Below, piece after piece: positions 50,050 to 58,865 of a stretch of DNA of 64,000 nt. The DNA is taken from contig CAVVUC010000002.1 in assembly GCA_963751395.1 (NCBI GenBank), positions 806,001 to 870,000 of the forward strand. Direction: 5' to 3'. Origin of the DNA: CAVVUC01 sp963751395. GTDB taxonomy: Bacteria; Verrucomicrobiota; Verrucomicrobiia; Chthoniobacterales; Chthoniobacteraceae. The notes beneath the pieces were generated by a model, which ran no database searches, had not been told where the DNA came from, and saw only the letters and a program-made list of their open reading frames with translations. The position numbers were made by a program, and so were the translations under genes. Each line of letters begins with the position of its first letter. Position 1 is the first letter of the stretch.

Positions 50050-52182
50050 TCATGCGGCGGCGCGGTTGAGCTGCGGCTGCGGCATCAGCACGATGCCAAA
50101 GCTCTGAATCTCGCTTTGAGCCGGAAGTTCCTGGTACGACAGGACGACAAGCTTCGTGAGGGATGGCTCGAAGAACCGTTTGAACGCCAGCCGGAGTTCG
50201 CTCGTGGTGATGACGATCGGGGTGAGTCCCTGCTCGGCCATGGCGGTCATGCGCGTGTTCAACTCTCCGAGAAGGTGCTGGGCCATCTGCGGATCGATCA
50301 CCAGGCCCACGTCGTATTGAGTGCGCTGGACTTTCGACATGAGAACCTGCTCCAGCCGCGGGTCCAGCGTGATCGCCTTGATGATTCCGTCGTTCTCATA
50401 TTCCGGGACGAAATAGACGCCCAGCCGTTTGCGGACCTGCTCGGAGAGGTCGTCCGGATTTTTCGAGACCGCTGCAAAGTCGGCGATGCATTCCAGGATG
50501 ATCGGGAGGTTTTTGATCGGCACGCCTTCCCGCAGGAGGTTCTGCATCACCCGCTGGATGATGCCGATGTTGACGAGGTCCGGGATGAGTTCGTTCACCA
50601 GCGTTGGGTTGCTCTCCTTCAAATGATCAACCAGCGCCTGCACGTCCTGCCGGCTCAAGATCAGGTTCGAGACGCGCTTCACGCTCTCCGACAGATGCGT
50701 GATCAGGACGGACGCCGGATCAACAACGGTGAACCCATTGATCTCCGCCGTCCGTTTTTCGTCCTCGGCGATCCAGATCGCCTTGATGCCAAACACCGGC
50801 TCGACCGTTGGAACGCCTCTGAGTTCCGCAGGACTGTTGGTGACATTCATGGCAAGCCAGCGATTCGAGATGAGATGGCCGCGCGCGATTTGCTTGTTGC
50901 GCAGGAGGAAGCGGTATTCGTTCGCTTCGAGTTCAGGGTTGTCGCGGATCGCGATGGGCGGAACGATCACGCCCATTTCGCGCGCGAAGGTTTTGCGCAC
51001 GCCGGTGATGCGGTCGAGAAGATCTCCGCCGTTCTTCTTCTCCGCGAGGTGGAGCAGTCCGTAGCCGAGTTCGATCGAGAAGACATCGACATCGATCAAC
51101 TTCTCGAACTCCTCGCTGACCGGTTTCGGCCTGGATTCGGGCGCTCCGCCTTTGACCGCCTTCGGCTGGATGAGAGTTGCCGTGTCGGCGGCCTTCGCTT
51201 CAGCGGCCCTGCTTTGCTTGAGTTTGTATGCGGTGAATCCAGTGAGTCCCGCCAACGCGAAGAACGGAAAAATCGGCATGCCGGGCATGAGTCCGAAAAT
51301 GACCATCATCACTGCGGCGATGCCGACCGCGCGCGGGTAAAGCGTGAGTTGTTTGCTGATGTGCGCGCCGAGGTTCGAGTCGCCGGCGGCGCGAGTGACG
51401 AGGATGCCCGCCGCGACGCTGACGATGAGCGCCGGCACCTGCGCGACCAGGCCGTCGCCAATGGACAGCAGCGTGTATTTTTGCAGCGCCTCGACCATCG
51501 GCATTCCCTTTTGAGCAATGCCGATCGCGAATCCGCCGATGATGTTGATGAGGGTGATGAGAATGCCGGCGATGGCGTCGCCGCGGACGAACTTGCTCGC
51601 GCCGTCCATCGAGCCGTAGAAGTCGGCCTCGCGCTGAATCTTGATGCGGCGGGCGCTGGCGACCGACTCGTCGATGATGCCGGCGTTGAGTTCCGCGTCG
51701 ATCGCCATTTGCTTGCCGGGCATCGCATCCAGGGTGAAACGCGCGGCGACTTCCGCGATGCGGCCCGCGCCCTTGGTGATGACCATGAAGTTGATCACGA
51801 CGAGGATCAGGAACACGACCGCGCCGACGACGTAGTTGCCGCGCACGACAAAGTGGCCGAACGCCTCGATGATGTGGCCGGCGAAGCCGTCGATCAGGAT
51901 CAGGCGGGTCGAGGCGACGTTCAGCGAGAGCCGGAAAAGCGTGACCGCGAGCAGCAGGGTGGGGAAGCCGGAGAACTCGGGCGGGTCTTTCACATAGATG
52001 ATGATGAGCAGCATCAGCAGTGAAATGCCGATGCTCGCGGCGAGAAAAATGTCGAGCGCCATGGCCGGCACCGGCAGCACAAGGAGCACGACGGTCCCGA
52101 ATAGCGCGAAAACGAAAATCAGATCGCCCTTTTTCAGTTGGGCGGCCAGGTCGCTTCTGGAAACGGAGGGGAAAGGGGACAT
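50050..52182 (-). CDS. flhA: Flagellar export gate protein FlhA
   Basis: About 710 residues from ATG 52182. Eight hydrophobic helices lie in residues 20-320 (GDLIFVFALFGTVVLLVLPV; VTLFRLSLNVASTRLIL; GFAIGIAQKGM; YTLLSIGDGLVAQVPALIVS), followed by the cytoplasmic nonamer-forming domain (KRLGVYFVPEYENDGIIKAI; LMSKVQRTQYDVGLVID). It forms the export gate with FlhB, FliP, FliQ and FliR. Upstream, a heptamer-armed repeat separates it from flhB. Confidence 0.95.
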   Translation of the reverse strand: MSPFPSVSRSDLAAQLKKGDLIFVFALFGTVVLLVLPVPAMALDIFLAASIGISLLMLLIIIYVKDPPEFSGFPTLLLAVTLFRLSLNVASTRLILIDGFAGHIIEAFGHFVVRGNYVVGAVVFLILVVINFMVITKGAGRIAEVAARFTLDAMPGKQMAIDAELNAGIIDESVASARRIKIQREADFYGSMDGASKFVRGDAIAGILITLINIIGGFAIGIAQKGMPMVEALQKYTLLSIGDGLVAQVPALIVSVAAGILVTRAAGDSNLGAHISKQLTLYPRAVGIAAVMMVIFGLMPGMPIFPFFALAGLTGFTAYKLKQSRAAEAKAADTATLIQPKAVKGGAPESRPKPVSEEFEKLIDVDVFSIELGYGLLHLAEKKNGGDLLDRITGVRKTFAREMGVIVPPIAIRDNPELEANEYRFLLRNKQIARGHLISNRWLAMNVTNSPAELRGVPTVEPVFGIKAIWIAEDEKRTAEINGFTVVDPASVLITHLSESVKRVSNLILSRQDVQALVDHLKESNPTLVNELIPDLVNIGIIQRVMQNLLREGVPIKNLPIILECIADFAAVSKNPDDLSEQVRKRLGVYFVPEYENDGIIKAITLDPRLEQVLMSKVQRTQYDVGLVIDPQMAQHLLGELNTRMTAMAEQGLTPIVITTSELRLAFKRFFEPSLTKLVVLSYQELPAQSEIQSFGIVLMPQPQLNRAAA

Positions 52183-52190
52183 CAGGGACA

Positions 52191-52320
52191 ATGACGAATG
52201 ACGAATGACGAATGACGAATGACGGCGGCAGGACGACGCCGGCAGAATGCGGAGAGGGCGGAGAGGGCGGTTTCGGGCTTCGTCATTATTTCGTCATTCG
52301 CCATTCGGACTTCGTCATTC
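52191..52320. repeat. Heptamer-armed hairpin element between flhB and flhA
   Basis: Left arm 52191-52224 is ATGACGA repeated almost five times. The right arm, about 52280-52320, holds complementary TCGTCAT units, partly decayed. The middle contains a short tandem GGAGAGGGC. The end of the right arm supplies the TGA stop codon of flhB, so insertion probably modified the FlhB C-terminus. Confidence 0.9.
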
Positions 52321-53412
52321 ACCGGCCTGCGCCCTCCGTTGTTTCAGCTCGTGGAAATAGTACCGGTGCGTCTTGTAAACGAACGCGAGGATCTCGGCGA
52401 CAGCCTGGTAAAGCTCGAGCGGGATCGTCTTGCCGACCTTGCCGTACTTGAAAAGCATCCGCGCCACGGGCTTGTTCTCGACCATTGGCACCTCGTGCTC
52501 CCGCGCGATGGCCTTGATGCGTTTCGCGAACAGCCGCTCGCCTTTTGCCAGCACCATCGGCGCCTTGTCCTTGCCGCGTTCGTATTTCAAAGCGACCGCG
52601 AAGTGTGTGGGGTTCGTGACGACGACATCGGCTGTCGGCACGGCGCTCAGCATTTGCTTTTGCAGGAGGCGCCTCGCCATGTGCCGCCGGACTGCGCGCA
52701 CCTGCGGGTCGCCTTCCGCCGAGCGGTTCTCCTCCTTGACCTCCTGCTTGGTCATCATGAGGTCGTGGCTCGTCTTGCGGAACTGGTAGAAATAGTTCGC
52801 CGCTGCAACGACCCCGAGCGCCAGGATGAACCGGCCAAGCAGCGTCGTGGTTGCGTCCTGCAGGAACGTGCCGAGCCGCACGAGCGAAACCGGCGTGTAG
52901 AAAAGCGGATCGCTCAGAATGCTTTTCACCGCGCCCCAGAGGATCGCCGTGACGACGATGAGCTTAACCGCGTCGGTGACGAGCTTCACCCAGCCCTGCA
53001 TCGAGAACAGGCGATGCAGACCCTGAACCGGATCGAGCCGCGACAGCTTGAATTCAAGAACCTTTGGCGTCAGATGGAACCGCGTTTGCAGTCCGCCGGC
53101 CAGCACGGAGGCGCCCGCGCAGGCGAGGCCGACGGGAAGCACGAGGTTCAGCATGGTTGCCACGCAAACGCCGCTCCACATCGCGACGCTGTCCGGCAGG
53201 ATGGCGTATTTTCCCAAATGCCCGAAAATGCCGACGGAAATCTCGGCGATTCGCTCCGTTTGTGCGCGCAGCGTAAAGAGGATCGTGCCGAAGGCTGCGA
53301 GGAGCACGAACACGACGCCTATGTCCGGAGTGCGCGCGAAGTTCCCCTCCTCGCGGGCTTCGCGGAGTCTCTTCTCTGTGGGTTGCTCGGTCTTTAGGCC
53401 TTGTTCGGACAT
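52315..53412 (-). CDS. flhB: Flagellar export switch protein FlhB
   Basis: Three hundred and sixty-five residues. The N-terminal EQPTEKRLREAREEGNFARTPD, four helices, and the autocleaving NPTH motif (VVVTNPTHFAVALKYERG) are typical. It switches export specificity from hook to filament. The stop codon lies in the right arm of the repeat at 52191-52320. Confidence 0.95.
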   Translation of the reverse strand: MSEQGLKTEQPTEKRLREAREEGNFARTPDIGVVFVLLAAFGTILFTLRAQTERIAEISVGIFGHLGKYAILPDSVAMWSGVCVATMLNLVLPVGLACAGASVLAGGLQTRFHLTPKVLEFKLSRLDPVQGLHRLFSMQGWVKLVTDAVKLIVVTAILWGAVKSILSDPLFYTPVSLVRLGTFLQDATTTLLGRFILALGVVAAANYFYQFRKTSHDLMMTKQEVKEENRSAEGDPQVRAVRRHMARRLLQKQMLSAVPTADVVVTNPTHFAVALKYERGKDKAPMVLAKGERLFAKRIKAIAREHEVPMVENKPVARMLFKYGKVGKTIPLELYQAVAEILAFVYKTHRYYFHELKQRRAQAGE

Positions 53413-53452
53413 CGTTCGTCTCGTTTGCTCGCGGGCAAACGGGACGCCCGCC

Positions 53453-54202
53453 CTACGGAATCAACCGCAGCATCAGCTCCGGCGACTCTCTCATGCTGCT
53501 AAGCACAAGCTGTGCCGTCAGTCCCAGCGTGAGCCCGAGCAGCGCCAGTCCGGCGAGGATTCGCACCGAGAAACTTTCGGTGAACACGTTGATGCTGGGA
53601 GCCGCTTTGCCCAAAATCGCGAACGTCAGAGTGACGATGAAATTGATCGCCATCAGCGGTGCGCCCATCTGCATCGCGACCAGGAAAATCCTGCCGGTGC
53701 TGCTGACAAAAAGTTCCGCGACGTTGTGAGTGAACGTGAGGTTGCCGGGTGGTGCGATCTCAAAGCTGCGCAGAAACGCGGCGAACACGAGATGATGGCA
53801 GCCGGAGATGAGAAACAGCAGCGAGCCGAGGTAAAAGAGGCAGGTGCCGATGACGGTGGAATTGTTGCGCGAGATCGGGTCGATCTGCGCGCTCATGGCG
53901 AGGCCCATTTCCGTGGACATGATCTGACCTGCGAATTCGATCGCGTAGAAAATGAGTCGCACGGCAAAGCCCATGAGCAGGCCGATGAACAGTTCACGCA
54001 TCGAGGCGAGAATCAGCGACAGCACATCGGCCGGCACCCCGGTGACATGCACGAACCCGCTTGCGATGAATGAGAGAAGACCCGCGAGGGCGATCCGCAC
54101 TTGCACGGGCACGCTCTGGCCCGAGAACACGGGCATGAGCATGAGGAGGGCTCCCGTGCGGATGAAAACCATCATCCAGATGTAAAGAGCGTCGAGGGTC
54201 AT
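53453..54202 (-). CDS. fliR: Flagellar export protein FliR
   Basis: Two hundred and forty-nine residues, about six helices. Family stretches: MVFIRTGALLMLMPVFSG, RELFIGLLMGFAVRLIFYAIEFAGQ and GQIMSTEMGLAMSAQIDP. Part of the FliPQR export channel. Lies 4 nt after fliQ and 40 nt before flhB in the operon direction. Confidence 0.94.
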   Translation of the reverse strand: MTLDALYIWMMVFIRTGALLMLMPVFSGQSVPVQVRIALAGLLSFIASGFVHVTGVPADVLSLILASMRELFIGLLMGFAVRLIFYAIEFAGQIMSTEMGLAMSAQIDPISRNNSTVIGTCLFYLGSLLFLISGCHHLVFAAFLRSFEIAPPGNLTFTHNVAELFVSSTGRIFLVAMQMGAPLMAINFIVTLTFAILGKAAPSINVFTESFSVRILAGLALLGLTLGLTAQLVLSSMRESPELMLRLIP

Positions 54203-54206
54203 TTTT

Positions 54207-54476
54207 TCACCTCGCCATCTCGGGCAGCCTCGATAGATAGCCGATCGTGAACTGCATGAGCAGACGCAGCATCCACGGCGCGAAAAAAACGATCACCAGT
54301 CCAACGCCGAGCAGCTTGGGGACAAACGTCAACGTCTGTTCCTGGATACTGGTCACCGATTGAAAAAGGCTTACCAGAACGCCGATGACGATCGTCGCGC
54401 CGAGAATCGGACCGACCACGAGCAGGGAGGTCGTGATGAGCTGCCGGAGGACTTCAATGGCTTGTTCGCTGTTCAT
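54207..54476 (-). CDS. fliQ: Flagellar export protein FliQ
   Basis: Eighty-nine residues, two helices: LITTSLLVVGPILGATIVIG followed by LVSLFQSVTSIQEQTLTFVPKLL, the classic FliQ sequence. It overlaps fliP by 4 nt. Confidence 0.95.
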   Translation of the reverse strand: MNSEQAIEVLRQLITTSLLVVGPILGATIVIGVLVSLFQSVTSIQEQTLTFVPKLLGVGLVIVFFAPWMLRLLMQFTIGYLSRLPEMAR

Positions 54477-55279
54477 ATTCCAAAGCTCTCCACAAGAGAA
54501 CGGATGACGAGATGCCAGCCATCGACGAGCACGAAGAGCAGCAGCTTAAATGGCAGCGAGATCATCACCGGCGGCATCATCATCATGCCCATCGACATCA
54601 GCGTGGAGGCGACGACGAAGTCAATGATGAGGAACGGAACGAAAATCAGGAACCCCATCTGAAACGCCGTGCGCAGTTCGCTCACGATGAATGACGGGAT
54701 CATCACGGTCATCGGAACGTTTTCCACCTTCGTGGGCCCCTGGCCGGAAATGCCGAGGAAGAACTCGAGTTCGCTTGGGCGCGTCTGTTTCAACATGAAC
54801 TGCCGCAACGGAACGGCGGCCTTGTCGAGCGCTTCGGTGGTCGTGAGCTTTTTCTCCATGTATGGCTGCAACGCCTCGTCGTTGATGCGCGTGGCGATCG
54901 GGGCCATGAGAAACATCGTCAGAAAAAGCGAGATGCCGATGATGATTTGATTCGACGGCGCGCCCTGCACACCGAGCGCGCTGCGGACGAATCCGAGCAC
55001 GATGACGATCCGCGTGAAGCTCGTCATCAGCATCATGATGGACGGAGCGAGCGTCAGCAGGGTCATCACGAACACGATCTGGATCGCGGTCGAGACGTTC
55101 GTTTGCTCGGTTCCGCCGGGCATGCCGATGTTGATGCTGATCGGCGGCGGTGTCGGCGCGGCGGCGGTGATCAACGGCTGCTGCGCAACAGCAACGGAGC
55201 CGAGGAGAAGAAGAAGCGCCGCCGCGGCGATTGTGCCAAAGCGTCTGGATGAACCCAGCCTGTGCGAGATGAACGTCAT
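54473..55279 (-). CDS. fliP: Flagellar export protein FliP
   Basis: Two hundred and sixty-eight residues with a cleavable signal peptide (FGTIAAAALLLLLGSVAVAQ). Core motifs: LTLAPSIMMLMTSFTRIVIV, LGFVRSALGVQGAPSNQIII and FLTMFLMAPI; then VSELRTAFQMGFLIFVPFLI and DFVVASTLMSMGMMMMPP. A main component of the export channel. Overlaps fliO and fliQ by 4 nt. Confidence 0.95.
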   Translation of the reverse strand: MTFISHRLGSSRRFGTIAAAALLLLLGSVAVAQQPLITAAAPTPPPISINIGMPGGTEQTNVSTAIQIVFVMTLLTLAPSIMMLMTSFTRIVIVLGFVRSALGVQGAPSNQIIIGISLFLTMFLMAPIATRINDEALQPYMEKKLTTTEALDKAAVPLRQFMLKQTRPSELEFFLGISGQGPTKVENVPMTVMIPSFIVSELRTAFQMGFLIFVPFLIIDFVVASTLMSMGMMMMPPVMISLPFKLLLFVLVDGWHLVIRSLVESFGI

Positions 55280-55587
55280 TCCAGTTTCTCCGGCAGCACG
55301 GCGGAAAAGGTGTCGTCGCCTTTGCCCGCGAGCGTGCAGAGGTAATCAATGCGGCCGGGACAGACGCCGATCAGCATTTTTCTGTCTTCGTATTCCGCGA
55401 CGACGAGAAACTGCCGGTTCCCGAGCATGCGCGTCTCGGCGATGTTCAGTTTGCGGTCGCCCTTGTTCTTCGGTTGAAACATGGCGAAGCCGTTGCGCAT
55501 GAAATAGAGCCCTCCAGCAAGCAGCGCGATCAGAAGGAACAGATACACCAGCACCTGGAGAAAGCCCTCCGTGCTTCCAGTACTCAC
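55276..55587 (-). CDS. fliO: Flagellar protein FliO
   Basis: About 103 residues from GTG 55587, which overlaps the fliN stop (GTGA) and decides the start inside a longer open frame. One N-terminal membrane helix (VLVYLFLLIALLAGGLYFMR) is followed by a small cytoplasmic domain (ETRMLGNRQFLVVAEYEDRKM). It helps assemble FliP. Family assignment rests on topology, position and the conserved core. Confidence 0.82.
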   Translation of the reverse strand: MSTGSTEGFLQVLVYLFLLIALLAGGLYFMRNGFAMFQPKNKGDRKLNIAETRMLGNRQFLVVAEYEDRKMLIGVCPGRIDYLCTLAGKGDDTFSAVLPEKLE

Positions 55588-55844
55588 GCGTTGTCTCCGA
55601 TGAGTTCTGTGATCTTGATCCCGAAGTTTTCGTCGAGCACGACGACCTGGCCTTTTGCGATCAGCTTGTCGTTCACGTAAAGGCCGATCGGATCGTTCGC
55701 CCGCTGGTCGAGTTGAATGACGGCGCCGGGAGCCAGCTCCAGCACATCGCGCATCGACAACTGGCACGAGCCGAGTCGCACGGTGAGCTGCACTTTTACG
55801 TCAAGGACGATGTCGAGTTTCTGCGGTTCCAATGCTGTGGTCAT
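55584..55844 (-). CDS. fliN: Flagellar motor switch protein FliN
   Basis: About 86 residues from ATG 55844. A single SpoA domain: DIVLDVKVQLTVRLGSCQLS, DVLELAPGAVIQLDQ, then DPIGLYVNDKLIAKGQVVVL. Part of the C-ring. It starts 8 nt after fliM. Confidence 0.94.
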   Translation of the reverse strand: MTTALEPQKLDIVLDVKVQLTVRLGSCQLSMRDVLELAPGAVIQLDQRANDPIGLYVNDKLIAKGQVVVLDENFGIKITELIGDNA

Positions 55845-55852
55845 GGGCGGTT

Positions 55853-56824
55853 TCAGGTGGAGATGCGTTTGGTGAGTTGAACGGCGACGCGTGCGTTTTC
55901 GATGCCGATGGTGCCGATGAATTCCGGTGTGTCCGACAGACGGATGCGCGTGCGGTCGATCAATTCGCGCGGCATCTCGATCACGTCGCCCTCCCGGATT
56001 TCCAAAACATCGCGGACGAGCATTTGCTTCACGGCCCAGTCGGCAGTGACGGCCACTGAGATTCCATCGAAAGGCACGCGCCACTCGATTTTGCGGCTCC
56101 GTCCGTCGCCTGCCCGCAACGGGCCGCGCTGCATTTTCTTGATGACCGATTCGATCATGGAGTAGGGGACGCCCATCTGAATCTGGCTCATGCAGTCGCC
56201 AAATGTGACTTCGAGCGTGGTCGATAACGTCGGCGCGTCCGGCTCGCAGATTTGCAGGAAGCGGGCGCTCGTTTCATGGCCGATGCATTCCGGTTGGTAG
56301 CGCGTTTCGCCGTCGTCCCATTGATGCACCCACTCGGAGAGAATGATCTGGATCGCGTCCTCGACGAGCGTGGATTCAATCTCGGTCAGGGACCGCGGCG
56401 TTTCGGGTGCGACGCCTTTTCCTCCGAGCAGCCGGTCAGCGAAGGCGAGCGCAATGGGCAGGCTCATGTCGAGGATGCCGATGCCGCGCAACGGCTCGAC
56501 CTGAAAAACCGTGACATGCGACGGAGATTGAATCGCGTCGGTGAACTTCACGAACGGCGTGCTGCCGGACTTGGCGATCTTCAGCACGCACTCCATTCGC
56601 ATGAACGTGGAGAGCCGCGCCGAGAGGTGCTGCACGAATTTGTCCTGAGACGCGGAGAGTTGTCGGAGATCGTTCTGCGTGAGGAAGCCCGGATTGCGAA
56701 AGTTGTAGAGTTCCATCTCCAGGTTCTTGTCGGTAAAACGCGTTCCGTCCCACTTGAAGGCGGTCGCGTCACCAATCTTCAGCCGGGTGGAATCGTTCGG
56801 GCGCTCTGGGGCTTCTTCGCTCAT
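55853..56824 (-). CDS. fliM: Flagellar motor switch protein FliM, lacking the usual CheY-binding N-terminus
   Basis: About 323 residues from ATG 56824, which overlaps fliL by ATGA. The middle domain (YNFRNPGFLTQNDLRQLSAS, ADRLLGGKGV) and the C-terminal SpoA domain (LVRDVLEIREGDVIEMPREL) are present. Most FliM proteins begin with a short peptide of the form LSQxEIDALL that binds phosphorylated CheY; here the N-terminus is MSEEAPERPNDSTRLKIGD and no such peptide is visible. Confidence 0.92.
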   Translation of the reverse strand: MSEEAPERPNDSTRLKIGDATAFKWDGTRFTDKNLEMELYNFRNPGFLTQNDLRQLSASQDKFVQHLSARLSTFMRMECVLKIAKSGSTPFVKFTDAIQSPSHVTVFQVEPLRGIGILDMSLPIALAFADRLLGGKGVAPETPRSLTEIESTLVEDAIQIILSEWVHQWDDGETRYQPECIGHETSARFLQICEPDAPTLSTTLEVTFGDCMSQIQMGVPYSMIESVIKKMQRGPLRAGDGRSRKIEWRVPFDGISVAVTADWAVKQMLVRDVLEIREGDVIEMPRELIDRTRIRLSDTPEFIGTIGIENARVAVQLTKRIST

Positions 56825-57384
56825 TGCACCACGAAATCGGAGAAGTAAATCTGCTCGATCAGGCTGCTGTTGAGCGCCTGGTTGAGACTTTCGATCAGAT
56901 CGTGGCGGACGACATTCTTCGCGCCCGGTGCTTCGAGGTCGGCGAGGGATCTCGTGGAAAGGACGCCAAGCGCCACATCGAGGAGCTGGCTTTTGTTTTG
57001 CGTGATGATTGTCTTCACTTCCGGGTCGTTGCTGAACGCGGTGAAACTCGCTTTGAGGTAGCGCGTCCCCATCGCGCCGGAGAGGTTCACGACCAGGTTT
57101 TCGAAGTCGTAAGAATACGCGCCGCTCTTGTCTTCGCCTTTCTTTTCTCCTCCGTGACCGGCAGCCTTGGCACCTCCGTGTTCCGCCTTGCCCTTCTCGC
57201 CGCCGCTGGCCGTCGTGGCAACTTTGATTTCGTGTTCCGCGACGGTGCCTTTGATTTTTGGGATCAAAACGTATTGCGTCATCGCGAACGAGATCGCCGG
57301 CATGAGAATGACGACCGCGATGACGGGAATCCACGGATTCGGCGCCTTCGCCGGCGCTGCTGTTTCAGGGGCGGCTTCGCTCAT
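56821..57384 (-). CDS. fliL: Flagellar basal body-associated protein FliL
   Basis: One hundred and eighty-seven residues: a Pro and Ala rich start, one helix (PWIPVIAVVILMPAISFAMT), a Gly, Lys and His rich linker, then the periplasmic domain (YSYDFENLVVNLSGAMGTRYLKASF), ending with LIEQIYFSDFVVQ. It associates with the stators. Overlaps flgE and fliM by 4 nt. Confidence 0.92.
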   Translation of the reverse strand: MSEAAPETAAPAKAPNPWIPVIAVVILMPAISFAMTQYVLIPKIKGTVAEHEIKVATTASGGEKGKAEHGGAKAAGHGGEKKGEDKSGAYSYDFENLVVNLSGAMGTRYLKASFTAFSNDPEVKTIITQNKSQLLDVALGVLSTRSLADLEAPGAKNVVRHDLIESLNQALNSSLIEQIYFSDFVVQ

Positions 57385-58370
57385 TGACGTTTCAGGTTGA
57401 TGACGTCTTCAAGAACCGTGTCGGAAACCGTGATGATCCGGGAACCGGCCTGGAAGGCGCGTTGTGTTGTGATGAGGTTCGCGAATTCGTTGCTTAGATC
57501 CACGTTGGAAAGCTCCAGCGTGCCGATGCGGATTGTGCCGAGACCGTTCGTGCCGGGAGAGTTGTTCCCCTCGCTCTGCGTGAGGCCCCCGAGCGGCCCC
57601 GCCGAGTCCAGGCTTGCGTACATGTTCTTGCCTGCGCGCGAGAGGGCGCTGGTGTCTTCGAAGTTTTGAAGCAGAACACGGCCTCTGCTGAACGTGTCGC
57701 CATTCGAAAGACTCACGACCACGTTGCCGAGTGGATCAACAGTGAACGACTGCATCGTCGGTTTCGCCAGTTGCACTTGGGCGTCGGTGAACACCCCGCC
57801 GGTCGAGTTGGTGAGACCCGAACCCATGTTGATATCGAAGTCGATCTTGATGTCTCCCAGCGTGACGGGAGCAGTCGCGGTCTTCGTGAAGACCATGACG
57901 CCGTTGACGGCCGTGGCGTCGTAGGTTGCGTTGCCGTCGCTCAACCCCTGGACTCGCATTCCGTCGCTGGTCACGAGATAGCCCTGGTCATCCAACCGGA
58001 AATCACCCGCGCGCGTCACATAGTTGAGGCTGTTCACGCTGTCGCGAACGCGGAAGAAGCCGTTGCCAGAGATGCCGAGGTCCGTCTTGCCACCCGTTGT
58101 CGTCAGTGTTCCCTGCCCGAAATCGGACCCGATGCTTTCAATTTGGACGCCGGTGCCGACCTGCATTGCCGAGACATTCGAGCCGTTGGCGCTCTGGGTG
58201 GAGGGCGCCGACTGGTGAATCATGTTGCTGAAGCTGTCGGCATATTGAACGCGCGCCGCCTTGAAGCCGGTGGTGTTCACGTTTGCGACGTTGTCGCCGA
58301 TGACTTCGAGTCCTTTCTCGAAGCTGCGCAATGCGCTGACGCCGCTGGTGAGGGAGCCTATGAGTGCCAT
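57381..58370 (-). CDS. flgE: Flagellar hook protein FlgE (hook-basal body family)
   Basis: Three hundred and twenty-nine residues. N-terminal GSLTSGVSALRSFEKGLEVIG, then NVANVNTTGFKAARVQYADS; a central GISGNGFFRVRD; C-terminal LSNVDLSNEFANLITTQRAF, then QAGSRIITVSDTVLEDVINL. The order after fliK and flgD identifies it as the hook protein. It is shorter than enterobacterial FlgE, so the outer domain is small. Confidence 0.9.
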   Translation of the reverse strand: MALIGSLTSGVSALRSFEKGLEVIGDNVANVNTTGFKAARVQYADSFSNMIHQSAPSTQSANGSNVSAMQVGTGVQIESIGSDFGQGTLTTTGGKTDLGISGNGFFRVRDSVNSLNYVTRAGDFRLDDQGYLVTSDGMRVQGLSDGNATYDATAVNGVMVFTKTATAPVTLGDIKIDFDINMGSGLTNSTGGVFTDAQVQLAKPTMQSFTVDPLGNVVVSLSNGDTFSRGRVLLQNFEDTSALSRAGKNMYASLDSAGPLGGLTQSEGNNSPGTNGLGTIRIGTLELSNVDLSNEFANLITTQRAFQAGSRIITVSDTVLEDVINLKRQ

Positions 58371-58371
58371 G

Positions 58372-58854
58372 TTAGTTTGTGCCTTTCGTTGTGTCTGTTG
58401 ATGTGTTCGTGACCACGTTCGCAGTCGTCGGGGCGGGTGCCGCCACTGCCTTGATGGTCGAGAGGTCGTAGAATTTTCCGTTGAGCACGATTTTCGGTGT
58501 GCCTCCTTGCAGGTTGAGGGCGGTGACGGTGCCGGTCTGATCGGCGCCAGTTGAATCGGTCAACGTCACCGTCTTTCCGAGATAGGTGTTGGCTTCCGAG
58601 AGTTTCTGATCCTTGGCGAAGTTACCGAAGCTTTCTGTCAGCGTGCGCATCTGTTCAAGCGAAGTGAAGCTCGCCATCTGCGCGATGAACGCCGTGTCCT
58701 CCATCGGCTTGAGCGGATCTTGCGATGAGAGCTGAACCGTGAGGAGCTTCAAGAAATCCTCCGCTCCGAGTGTTTTCTTGGCGACAGGCGACGCATTGAG
58801 CGTGGTTGCCGGGGTGGCTGCCGTTGAACTTGTGGCGCTGTTGACGGTGGACAT
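58372..58854 (-). CDS. flgD: Hook assembly scaffold FlgD
   Basis: One hundred and sixty residues. The N-terminal KKTLGAEDFLKLLTVQLSSQ, then DPLKPMEDTAFIAQMASFTS and LEQM, is the FlgD signature. It caps the growing hook. The C-terminal domain is short. One nucleotide separates its stop region from flgE. Confidence 0.93.
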   Translation of the reverse strand: MSTVNSATSSTAATPATTLNASPVAKKTLGAEDFLKLLTVQLSSQDPLKPMEDTAFIAQMASFTSLEQMRTLTESFGNFAKDQKLSEANTYLGKTVTLTDSTGADQTGTVTALNLQGGTPKIVLNGKFYDLSTIKAVAAPAPTTANVVTNTSTDTTKGTN

Positions 58855-58865
58855 TGCTTTTCTTT

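Noticed and set aside
49912..52023. 703-codon plus-strand ORF opposite flhA
   Set aside because: Antisense shadow of flhA; charged low-complexity translation rich in Arg, Asp and His, typical of a complementary frame in high-GC DNA.
52191..52320. CRISPR-like array
   Set aside because: The repeats are 7-bp tandem units without spacers, arranged as inverted arms; no cas genes are nearby.
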